This document shows positions 1 to 9,662 of a DNA stretch of 64,000 nt, in pieces. The stretch is from Rhynochetos jubatus. Its lineage: Eukaryota > Chordata > Aves > Eurypygiformes > Rhynochetidae. The DNA is taken from contig CM050648.1 in the NCBI GenBank assembly GCA_027574665.1, positions 143,530,175 to 143,594,174 on the forward strand. Reading direction: 5' to 3'. The notes beneath the pieces were generated by a model. It made no database searches. It was not told the origin of the DNA and saw only the letters and a list, made by a program, of their open reading frames with translations. Each line of letters opens with the position of its first letter. Position 1 is the first letter of the stretch. Made by a program: the position numbers and the translations under genes.

Positions 1-1949
1 AGGGTTCACCTCTGGCACTATATGAGTATGACATGATGCTGATTCCAACTGGGATTTCTTGGTGCTCTGAAATGCAAATAATTGTTGGGGGGTGTGTGGG
101 GGGGTGTGTATTCTTTTTTTTTTCTTTTTCAGGAAGTATAGCAAATATTTTGCACAAATTAGAAGAACATCAGATGTCTCCTAGAAGTGAATGCCTAGTA
201 TCTGGGTCATGCACGAACTTCTGCTCATAATACGTTAGTAATGCCTTGATGTGGTGACATTATGTCTCTGCCTCCTTGTCCTGTTCTTGGGAGGCTCGTG
301 TGGGGACAGTACGGGAACTTGCTTATCCTTGCTGGTACCAACTTGCAGCCTGTCATCAGAAGGTTAATGTATAAAAGGGTTGGCTGGCTCTCAGCCTTAT
401 TGAAATTATTGTGGTACTGTAAAACAGTGCAGCTGCATTGACTTGCACCTGCTGAGACCCAGTGCTCCAGAATCTTTATGGAACAATTACTGGGAATATG
501 TTAATAGCAGATGATTAGGTCCTGTGTAAGGAAAGGGTCTGTTACACTAATATACCAGCTTATGGCTGGGCTTCCAAGGAAATCGATGATAAATTTTTCC
601 GATATCTGGGATTTTGGGGTGGGGGGGGAGGTGTCAGTGATGATAAATGAGAATTGGAAAAAATGTTTTTGGTTATATAATTTTTTGAAAAATTTCAGTT
701 TCCCAACAAACAAACAAAAATATCTCTTTAGGTGGAATGAAAGGTTTTTGAGCCCTAGCCAGCGTATCTCATTGTGGTTTGAAGGATGTTTTTTAACTCT
801 TACCGTTCCATTTTTTGGAATAAAATGGAAGTCTAACTTGAAATGGAATCATTGATCTCAAACTGAGGGACCGAGGTCATTAATTTAGAAGTATTTTTCA
901 TCAAAACAATTTCTGATAGCTGTGTAAGTTACTATGCAGGTTGGTTGAGCACAGTTTGTCTTTCATGAAAGATATATTGTGCACATACCTTCTCCAGACT
1001 TCTCTTCAATGGCCAACCTAGTTGGATGCAAGCTAGATCCAGTTTGGAAGCTGCATAGACACATTAGCAAGGGGCTGTGTCCAAGTTAATAAGCATAATG
1101 AGCTAATATGCCTCCACGTCTTGTGGATCAATCCTGCCTTACACCATGATGAGTTTGGATCCATCTATAGCAGGCGATATAAACATATAATTTTATTTTT
1201 CTTGAATCTGCCTCAAAAATTCTTCCTGTCTCCTGCCTGTGCTTGTTGGGAGCTTTCCTGGTGTGTTCTGCTACAACAGGCAATCAGCTGCATGCAGGAG
1301 TCCAGTTGTTACTTCTTTCCTGGAAAAGAGTAAGCAAGGAAAACGGTGGTTGCACAACAGCTTCTCTGACGTTGGTGAGTGTTGGAGATGCGCTGGCGGG
1401 CTGAGCCCTGGGTGCAGGACGTCACTAGCTGGTTGAAAGAACTGGCAGGTGTAGGAGAGATATGGAGGTGCAGCTGAAATTTAATTTCCTCCAGAACCGT
1501 TCTCTACAAGCTGTGCAAACTTTCTTTAGCTAAATAAATACACTTAAAGACAAAGATTTCCCGTTTTCCTAGAAATACTCATGGTAACAACTGCCTGTGC
1601 TTTCTCTCCTGGAGCCTTAACAAACAGTCTGCACATTTGCATTTTCTCTAATACTCTCAGCAGTAAACTTCCTTCCAAAAAGAGGGGAAAAAAGGAAATC
1701 TTGTGTTCCCTGAATGCAGAAAGAAATTACACATTCTGTCTCTGTCTCTCGTACACAGAGATACACAGTTTAGTACTTTACATCTTCAAAGCACAGCTCA
1801 AATAGGGACTAAATTGTGTTTGTAAACTCTCGCTTTGGGAGACAAGTTCAAATGGGGCTTAAGTCCCAAATGAAATGTTGATGGTCTCAGTCAAGCTCCT
1901 AGTGGACATTTGCCACAAAAGCATGGCATTGTTTGCTTGTATTGATAAC
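1..1949. other. Unassigned sequence, no gene seen
   Basis: I see no convincing gene or named repeat here. The only local structure is a G/T-rich tract at about 85-110 with G-runs of six and seven, followed by a pyrimidine run ending in a CAG at 130-132 that resembles a splice acceptor. No donor or coding frame supports an exon behind it. The short frames at 511-855 and 1121-1436 have no coding character that I can recognise. Confidence 0.5.
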
Positions 1950-2130
1950 AATTAGTATTATTACTCTGTTACAGCACAGCCCCGATCAAAGGCATATTGT
2001 ACAATACACTGAGCGTACGCAGAATAAAAGACCAGCCCTGACTCAAAACGTGAACAGAAAAAGAAAGAAGTAAAAATTAGGAGAAATCATTTATTATTCT
2101 TTCTGTTTCACAGAGGAGGAACCAGGGGTG
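1950..2130 (-). repeat. Old MIR/L3-type (CR1-L3) 3' tail remnant, reverse orientation
   Basis: Read on the minus strand, this matches the remembered order of an amniote L3/MIR-type tail: an end resembling a cytosine-rich tract with 'CTCTG' (2110-2125), then a region like 'GGGCTGGTCTTTTATTCTG', then 'TGTACAATATGCC' and 'GGGGCTGTGCTGTAACAG', ending near an ATTATTACT run at about 1955-1965. The familiar consensus has the same order of elements (gggactgtcttttgttc, tgtacagcgcc, tggggc, taataata). Divergence is high, as expected for a repeat predating modern birds. The family name rests on memory of the consensus, and the limits are approximate. Confidence 0.5.
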
Positions 2131-5100
2131 CCAGTCCACAAGTACAGTTAAACTGATGCTTACTACTGTCCTGGTTTGTTACCTATTTTGCTAAATCCAA
2201 GGTAAAATTACAAAGTGGTGTGACCGTGGTTGGGGCCGGGGGGGGGAGTCTATGTCAAAGCCTGGAACAGCACCTAGCTCTCATGAGCCCATAGAAATTG
2301 TGTTAACTGGAAGGTTACCCTTCCTCTCCAAATGGAGTTTAATGAATATAACACACTTCAATAGGTGTATTCATAAGAAGTTACCTATTATGGGCGTAAT
2401 GCATGAGTTTTTCTCTCTTGGAAATAGGTTACTCTTACTGGCCATTTCCTGGTCAGGTTTTGATGAGTCCCTTTCAGGCACAGTTCCCATTGAAATAGGT
2501 TTGCCTGAATGAGGACTTAAGGAACAACTGAATAAAGACCTCTATAATTGCTCTATAATGATTAAATGGTTCCCATGAGCAAGGCAGTTCAGAAAGACGT
2601 GCTTTCACTTGGCAACATTTGCGCTGCCAAAATGAAATAGCCACGTCTACTTGCAGGCAGAACTTAATTCATTGTTGTTGCTGCTGTTATTGTGGCAGAC
2701 TAGAGACTGGACAGGATCAGGCCAGGGGGGTGGTAGACCCTGTACAAGCACCCGGTACACGGCAGTCTAAGTCCACGCAGTCTTAGGGTTCTCAATGTGC
2801 TCCCCTGTCAGCTGATGATGTGCCCATTTGGAATGGCTTGTTTGCTTGGCCTTACTTTTGCCCCACTTGTTCTGTTTTTGAAATTATATTTGGGAACAGA
2901 TGTTAGTGATGCAGCTTAAGGGCAATGTTTCTTTAGAAGGATTGGGCTGGAGACAAGACAGATATATAAACTTTATTGTGAGGTGAGATGTAAACTGTTC
3001 CTACAGAAGTGACCTTCACATCCCCTAAGATTAGACAAAAATGACACTTTATTTCCCCAATTTTTCCATTATTTTTGAACCCATGTACTGTGGCTTAAGA
3101 CAGAGGACAAGAACTGTGTTACATTCTTATGGTAATGAAAAGGGAGGAGGAGGATAGCCTAAGAATGTCTCACCCTTTGGACCTGTGGATGCTAGATCTG
3201 GTCCTAGGACCACTATGGGATGGGAGTGGAAGGCAGGAGATGGTGGGTGATGGGCTGTTGCAAAGCAGCAAGAGGAGACCGCAAGAACTGGGCAATCCTC
3301 TTGCTGCGTGTGCATATTCCCTGAGACTTTTGAGGCTGTTTGTTGGAAGACTGGAGGTTTCCCCAGCTGGTTTTTAATTGCTCAGCCCCACTTTGGGCAC
3401 ACAGGCCACAGGTCAGTGTCACCCAGTGAATGCTTGCAGCCCAAAGATAGAAATTGCAATGCTCAAAGTTGAACTGTCTTTGGAGATTTCCCTTAAACTG
3501 TGGCTGCCAAACAATGGAGTTGAATCTCTTGAAAATGAGGAGCTCATAAAAATAAGCTATGCATTGTCAGCTGTAAGAGAGGAGCGTCTTGTTCCTCAGG
3601 GCCATATTCTAATCTCAGATGCACAGTGTGCATTACCATATAGCTTAAAAAAGCAGATATTTCTAAGATGATATGTGGAGTTGTGTGCAAAACCTCTCAA
3701 AGAAACCAGTATCCTTCAGGAGTTTTTCATGCATTCAGACATACCCAGCAATGACATGGGCCCTTGACAGACCATCTTCGGTTAAGAGGTAAAAGAGAGG
3801 ATGGGAAACCCAAAGAGGAGCGTAGGCGAAGAAGCAGAATTGGAGCTGGAAGCTTGTGAGCAGCCTTTCACTTCTGAGAGAGACATGTGGCTAGAGCGTG
3901 CTAGGTTGTCTGACTCACGATAATATAATACAACATCACTGGAACATAAGACTAGAGAGTGTATTGAGTCTTACAGTGGTTCTGAGACAGTAAGGGAAGC
4001 TAATGCATTTTAAGAGGCTGTGTTTTTTGTTTGCTTTGGGTTGCTTTTTTGTTGTTATTGGTAGTCTTAGCTTGCAACTCGAACAGATCATTTGGGCCAT
4101 TCAAGCCATAACTAATTGGTGTCAACTACTAACTGGTGCCTGACCTCAGTCTTGCTGCTGGGAAACAGCTGCCAGCATCGAAACCCCATCCTGACAGCAG
4201 GCGGAGGTGAGTAATCGTGGAAAGATAGGGCCAGAAGGACTCTCAGGAGATCATATAATCAATGAACAGGTGTCTCTTCTGTCCCTACGGGCTGAATGTC
4301 AGAGTCTTCATGTGTAGAGTCCCTACAGGCATACCCCATGGTTGGAGGTTTCAGGAGTGGAAGGTGGCAGTGACTCCCCATGGTGTCATGCTGCATGATG
4401 GGGCTGGGCTGGGCAGGGTTGGGGTGCAGTGATGCAGCATGGTCTGCAATCCTTGCTAACTTTTCTCCAGAAAATGCAGAGTGGGACTGCCAAGCAGCCC
4501 TCGTGCTGGCATAGGTCTGGGTGGCAGCCCTGGGATGCTGTCTTCCAGGGGCGCTGCACTTGAGCTGGGTGACAGCCAAATGGCTGTCCCTGGAAGCTGG
4601 AACATCTCCTACTAACAGCTAGGCTTGCAAATGTTAATAGGTGTCCAGCTTCACTGAGGATGCCTGTGATTATATGGTAGTGTTTCTTACGTAGGAAAAC
4701 ATTTACAAAACGTTGTATGGGTCTTTATAAAGAGTGTAAGACATCCCACCCAACAGGATGCAGAAAGCTTGTCAGGGTGCAGCACCCTGATTTTCTGGTG
4801 CCTGGGTGGTCAGATATGGCTTTGTGCATCCAAGAGCTGCTTGCCTCAGTTTCTCACAGGATCTTGGGTTACATGGATGGTGTCTGAGATGGGGATGACC
4901 CAGTGAATGCTTTGCAGGTTGGCACCTGATTTGAAGGGGTGCAGAAACCTCACACCGCAGCAGAATGCTCTCCCTGTTGCATGTTAACCCATCTCAGTTT
5001 TCCCTTGGATTTTGGCAATCCCCCTTGGGTGGAACAGGAACCATACACAGGTACAGCAGTGGTAGCTCCAGGTTTGGATCTGAAAGGAAGTTTACATTTC

Positions 5101-5305
5101 TTGGGTAATCGATGTGCGGACTATCCGTTTCGCGTTGCGTAGGAGCTGTAATAGCGCACTGTCATCCTGATGGCATGTTGAAGAATTTGAGTTTTTAGGG
5201 TATTTCCTTTGCATGTTTTCCTTATCCCCAATATCAGTTCCCATGACCATGTGTTGGGCCTTAGCCAGCTTCTTTGTCTTTCATCTAGGAGCTTTTCTTT
5301 TACAG
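2131..5305. other. Unassigned sequence, no gene seen
   Basis: No named repeat or supported gene was found. The segment includes a G-run at about 2237-2247 and a short exon-like stretch at 4150-4206 (acceptor CAG, donor GAG|GTGAGT). That stretch is too short to interpret. Confidence 0.45.
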
Positions 5306-5563
5306 ACATCGAGACAGCGGGGGGAGAGAAGACAATTCTGGCTGTGATAGGGAAGTGTCACAGTTTGGCAGGCACCAAAGTCAAATAACATCTCTGAGCC
5401 TCGCTCCTGGAGTTTTCACACAACCTGGTAGTAAAAAGAAGACACAAGTTCGCCTTGTGAGTCCTCGAAGAGACAGAACAGATGCTAGTTATGACCCTCC
5501 GGGATCCGTCTGAGAGGAAGAAGCAAAGCCAACGTCATGACTCCATTTATCTCCGCCACCCCG
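5306..5563 (+). other. Exon-like segment with strong splice-site look-alikes, unidentified
   Basis: A pyrimidine-rich stretch ending TTCTTTTACAG (5295-5305) is followed 258 bases later by CCCG|GTAAGA (donor at 5564). Both are good matches to vertebrate splice consensus. No frame stays open to the donor. One frame (from 5307) runs about 68 codons to a TGA at about 5511, and another runs about 27 codons to TAA. If the segment is transcribed, it is more likely a terminal coding or UTR exon, or part of a long non-coding RNA, than an internal coding exon. The protein frames resemble nothing I know. Pairs like this arise by chance several times in 64 kb. Confidence 0.15.
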
Positions 5564-6157
5564 GTAAGATGAGTTCAGTCATGCCAGTGTCAAAAACTTC
5601 TGTCAGGTCTAGGAGATGAATGTGGGTATTTGTCATCTTCAGAGCTAAAAACTCTGCCTGCCCCAGCAGAATCATTCCTGTGCCAGTCAGTGATCCAGTG
5701 CAGCGTACCTGGTCCTTGGGAAGGGGATGCAGTCACAGATTTGTCTCCTGACACCACTCAAACTTTTTCCCTGCCTGCAGGGTTAAACTAGCATAAACCA
5801 CAGTAAAATGGTTCACATGGTGGTGACTTCTCAAACACTGCCTGAACCACTCTGTGGCTTGAGGAAACCTATAATAATCTCTTAGAGAGACATTGACCTC
5901 CATGGCCATCAGTGACCTTCTGTTGTGTTATTCTCCAGCCAAAACCAGGGCAGTTTTGACCTTCATGTCCTTTCCCATCCTTTCTAAAGAAGTTTGAGGA
6001 AAATAAGGAAGAAAACTAAGCGACAGACTAGATGGTGATGGGAGCTAGGGTTCTGCTCTTCACTAAGCATTCAAGCAGCTCTCTAAAGTCTTAACTGTGC
6101 TTTTCTATGGCTAAACGAAGCCGTGACAATGAATTTACAACAGTTATACTCTGCCAG

Positions 6158-6272
6158 GCCCTGACCCAGCAAAGTACTTAGATGAGCATAACTTGAAGCC
6201 TATCAGGTGCAATACAATCGCTCACACGCTTAGGGTTGAGCACATCTGTAACGCCTTGCTGGAGATGGGCTG
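6158..6272. repeat. Palindromic foldback (non-autonomous DNA-transposon-like) element remnant
   Basis: The left half reads as GGCCCTGACCCAGCAAAG followed by a TACTTAGATGAGCATAACTT motif. The right half contains CACACGCTTAGGGTTGAGCA and ends AACGCCTTGCTGGAG. The right half is a diverged reverse complement of the left (CAGCAAAG versus CTTGCTG; AGCATAACTT versus a GGGTTGAGC-type stretch). This is the layout of the palindromic 'cctgatcctgcaaa...agcacatgcttaa' elements common in turtle, crocodile and bird DNA. It has no coding capacity. The call rests on memory of that consensus. Ends are approximate to about 5 bases. Confidence 0.55.
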
Positions 6273-6416
6273 TTGCTCAGCACCAAGACCCCAACGCAAG
6301 GATTGCTCAGGAAGGGGCTCGAAACATCAGAAAATAACAACCAAAAAGATGTCTGTTCATTGCATCCTCACTAAAAAAACACTATCATATATGAGGATCA
6401 TGTATGAGGAGCAGGG

Positions 6417-6542
6417 ACAAGGCCAGGCTGGATGAGGCTTGGAGCAACCTGGTCTAGTGGAGGGTGTCCCTGCCCATGGCAGGGGGTTGGAAATAGATGG
6501 AATGAAAGTCCCTTCCAACCCAAACCATTCCATGATTATATG
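6417..6542 (+). mobile_element. CR1 LINE, short 3' end
   Basis: This is the terminal about 125 bases of an avian CR1 retrotransposon. It starts with CAAGGCCAGGCTGGATGAGG, continues with GCAACCTGGTCTAGTGGAGG and GTGTCCCTGCCCATGGCAGG, then CCCTTCCAACCCAAACCATT, and closes on CATGATTATATGA, a mutated copy of the ATTCTATGAT tail. Extreme 5' truncation is normal for CR1 insertion. The same motifs recur in the fuller copy at 26398-27148, about 90% alike by eye over the shared end, so both belong to related subfamilies. No coding sequence remains. Confidence 0.93.
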
Positions 6543-8100
6543 ACAAAATGAAAGTGGCAGAACAATAAGCTATTTCAAGCACCTGAGAATATATTTCAAG
6601 CAAGAGAGGAAAAAAAAAAAAGAGTGAAATCTCTGAAGCAGCACTTGAGTGCATTTTTTTCTGCTGCTGGCTGATGTATCACCTTTCTTATTGATTTTTT
6701 TTTTTTTTATTTTGCGCTGAAAATATACGTTATCTTCCAATGCTTCTTCAGTGAAGTAAATCTAAAATGAAAACAAACCACACGTTTGGCCAAGCCTGCC
6801 TTAAAATTACACATCAAGAACATTTCCAGTGACAAATACTTTCAAGGCAAACAAACTGAAGAGAAATTAAAAAATCTCTGTGGGGCATAAATATGTAATT
6901 ACACTCACACAGGGAGCATTTTATCAGGTAAACCATCCTACTTTGTTAATTGAAATGCTGCAGCACAAGGTTTTTTGACAAAGGGGCTGAATATGCATGC
7001 ATATTTCTCACTGCTGCTGTTCCATTTCTCTCTCTCCTTTCCCTGTGTGCTCCAGCAATGGGGTAGTGATCACTCTTGTTTTCTTTGTTCAAATATCCTT
7101 ATTTCTACCACCTCCACTTAATTCTGACAAGGGAAGTTTTCGTTTCACTGGAGGCACAGGTTTGTGGGGGTTTTTTTGTTGATTTGAAAAAGAACCCAAA
7201 CCCCAGAAACCAGAAAATAAAGTCTTTTTCTGAAATTAAATTCTCCAGAAACAATAAAACCTTGAGAATTAAAAAAAGAAAGCAGAAAGAATAAAAAGAA
7301 CTGCAGGATGCAGGTGCAGCTCTGTTGATCTTATCCCACTAAAATATCTTACCGGTGTGAAGATGAGTTATGGGAGTTGATGGGAGCAAGGCTGAAGTTT
7401 GGGAGTGAAGAGATTTGAGGTCTGGATACCAAGCCTTTGTTATAGAAACATTTGTCAGTATTTAGTGGCCATGGGCAACAGTCAGTGAAATATTTACGGC
7501 ATGATCACTTCCAAGAAGCATGGCTGCTGGCAGGCCATTTAATTGTCTAAATGCAAGCTGCAATGCCAGCTGTGGTTTTGCTCACCCATCTGCGGTGGCT
7601 CTGCCATGCCAGTTCTCCTGCCCTGAGAAGGAAGCAGGGCATATCCTCCCTGGGAAGGGGGGGTACAGGGTAGTCCCATCCACAGACCAACTGCTAACAC
7701 TTGCTCAGCAGTGGTGACCAACTGTGACAACAACTAGGCAGTGAGGAGGCAGAGTTCCCAACCTTCCTGCAGGGCAGAATGGGATGCCAGCATCTCTTCT
7801 CCCTGCAGATGAACAGAGTTGTTCTTTTTCATGGCCTATTGCTGATTTCAACCTTTCTCTTGCGTTTTGTCTCCCCCTAATATGCCGTACAGAAGGTGCT
7901 CCAGTTGCACAGCCTTTAGCCACAATCATGTAGGGAAACTCAGAAAGGTTTCAAAGCTTTTCTTGATGAGTTTAGTATGTTCCATATTGCTTTTCTGCCT
8001 TGGTCCCATCTCTGCTTTTCTGCATAACTCCTTCTTTCACATTTCATTTTGCAGTGTCCCACTAGTATGATCTTGACTCCATTTCCAGTTCTATTTCCAG
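6543..8100. other. Unassigned sequence, no gene seen
   Basis: The segment holds A- and T-homopolymers (6609-6621, and a T run near 6696-6708) and AT-rich sequence around 6700-6960. Overlapping short frames on both strands at 7520-7930 show nothing recognisable. Confidence 0.45.
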
Positions 8101-8200
8101 TTGCTGCTGTTTGTTGTGAACAAAAGAAGATTGACCTGAGTAATAGAGGGGCTGATGTTTCCCGAGAAGGAAGGCTGTACCGTGCCATATACCTCTCCAG
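8101..8200 (+). other. Exon-like segment with a perfect donor, unidentified
   Basis: A tandem pair of acceptor-like sites (CCATTTCCAG and CTATTTCCAG, the second ending at 8100) precedes 100 bases that end in CTCTCCAG|GTAAGT, an exact match to the vertebrate donor consensus. One frame stays open across the segment and back to an ATG at 8065-8068. It enters with two bases completing a codon and leaves with two bases over. Its phase does not fit the candidate exon at 13945. I recognise no homology. It may be part of a non-coding transcript or a chance pairing. Confidence 0.2.
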
Positions 8201-8883
8201 GTAAGTCATGTCAGAAGCACGTGTAACTCCCTGGAAATCATTCTAGAATTGCAAAAATAAGTTTGTGACCTCTCTTAGTTGGTCTCTGCTTCCTCCATCT
8301 GGCTTTACAACATGATAGTAACAGTGTGTCCTCACACAGGAGTGGTGAGATTGAATAGCTAAGGAATGTGGGTTATTTAGAAACTAAACCACTGTGGTTA
8401 AAGGACCAAGAAGTTTCCAGAACTCAGAAGACACGGTCACTCTTTCGTGTAACCTTGCCACACAACATAAACCTACCCCATGATTTAAGGATGTCTGAGG
8501 CTAAGACATTTCAGGAAAAGGGCTGAAGAATGAGCCAAGAGCTTTTTGTCTGACTAGACCTTTCTTCCACATCTCAGGTGGATCATGAGTGGGCTAAGAA
8601 AGAAGTCAACCCCACAAATCCTATTCCTTGAATGGTTTTAACTGGGGAATCAGCAAATGACACAGGTATATGCTGCAATTCTTTGCAAAGGAAAATCAGG
8701 TGTGGTTCTAGGTTTTGGTACACCAGGTATTTTATCCTTGGTCTGTTTCATTAGGCATATGCTTCTGGCAATAGGATATTTGCCATTGACCCTTCAATAT
8801 CCTTGGCTGGTTTGTGTTCCCCCTGAGCCACATTCATGGGATATTTGCCCATCTTTTTCTCTTCATATTGTCCTTTGAGCTGT

Positions 8884-9662
8884 ATGGTTGTGCTAGTTTT
8901 AGTCAGGAAAGGGTTCACTTTCTTCACAGGGGCTGGGATGAAGCTCTGTTTCTAGATTTACCCTGAGAAAAGTACTGATAAGATGTCTTGTTACCTGGTG
9001 CTGGGGAGTGTTTCCTCCAAATTCAAGGTCTCTCTCAGCTTCTGATATTGCAGCTGCGTTCCCAATGTTCTTGCTACAAGCAGTGTAGGGGGACACAGTT
9101 CAGACAGCCAACCCAAACTGACCGAAGGAGTATTTCTTTCCATAGCACGGCATGCTCAGTACATAAGCAGGGAGTGGGATTGGGGGCCATCACTCTTTGA
9201 CTCTCTCCTTACCTCTTTTTGCTCCTTTGCTAACTCTTTTGCGAACTCCTGTGCTGCCTCATTCGTTAGCGCGTTGGTGGGTCCGTTGGCTTTCCCGGTC
9301 ATGTTGTCACTTGTGGGGTTCACTCAGACTGCTGCGATCGCTCTCGAGCTCCAGCTCTGGGTCTCACTACTCAGGAATTGGCTGTGCCTCGGTTGGTGGG
9401 TGGTGAGCAATTGTGTCATGGTTTTTATTTTCCATTATTTTACTTACATATCATTAGTAGTATTGTTATATGTTTGTTTATATATATATATATTATTCTT
9501 TTATGCTCAATTAGTAAATAGTTCTTATCTCAATTTTATGAGCTTCTTTGTCTTCTTCCTCTGATTCTCCCCCTATGCTAGAGGAAGCAGGGAGGGGGGA
9601 GGAGGTGTGTGAGCGGCTTTGTGGTATTTTATTGCTGGCTGGAGTTAAACCATGACAATGGT
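8884..9662 (+). mobile_element. Solo LTR of an avian ERVL-type endogenous retrovirus, with target duplication
   Basis: The element runs from TGTGCTAG at 8889 to CATGACA at 9657 (769 bases), with TG...CA termini. It is flanked on each side by ATGGT (8884-8888 and 9658-9662), a perfect 5-base target duplication, the size made by ERVL-group integrases. Its right end (GCTGGCTGGAGTTAAACCATGACA, written here in pieces: GCTGGCTGG, AGTTAAACC, ATGACA) and an internal block with AACCCAAACTGACC match the LTR family widespread in bird genomes. A degenerate TATA position (ACATAAGC, 9161-9168) and a GTTCTTATCTCAA block preceded by an AGTAAA motif (9513-9533) set the transcription sense as plus. No internal gag, pol or env sequence adjoins it, so the provirus was lost by LTR-LTR recombination. 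The frames inside are not genes. Confidence 0.88.
9479..9494. repeat. Short (TA)n run inside the LTR
   Basis: A TATATATATATATA run lies in the R/U5-like part of the solo LTR. It probably arose by slippage after insertion. Confidence 0.8.

Noticed and set aside
4150-4206. 57-base exon-like segment with acceptor CAG and donor GAG|GTGAGT
   Set aside because: Too short to carry evidence, weak pyrimidine tract, and its frame phases do not fit neighbouring candidates.
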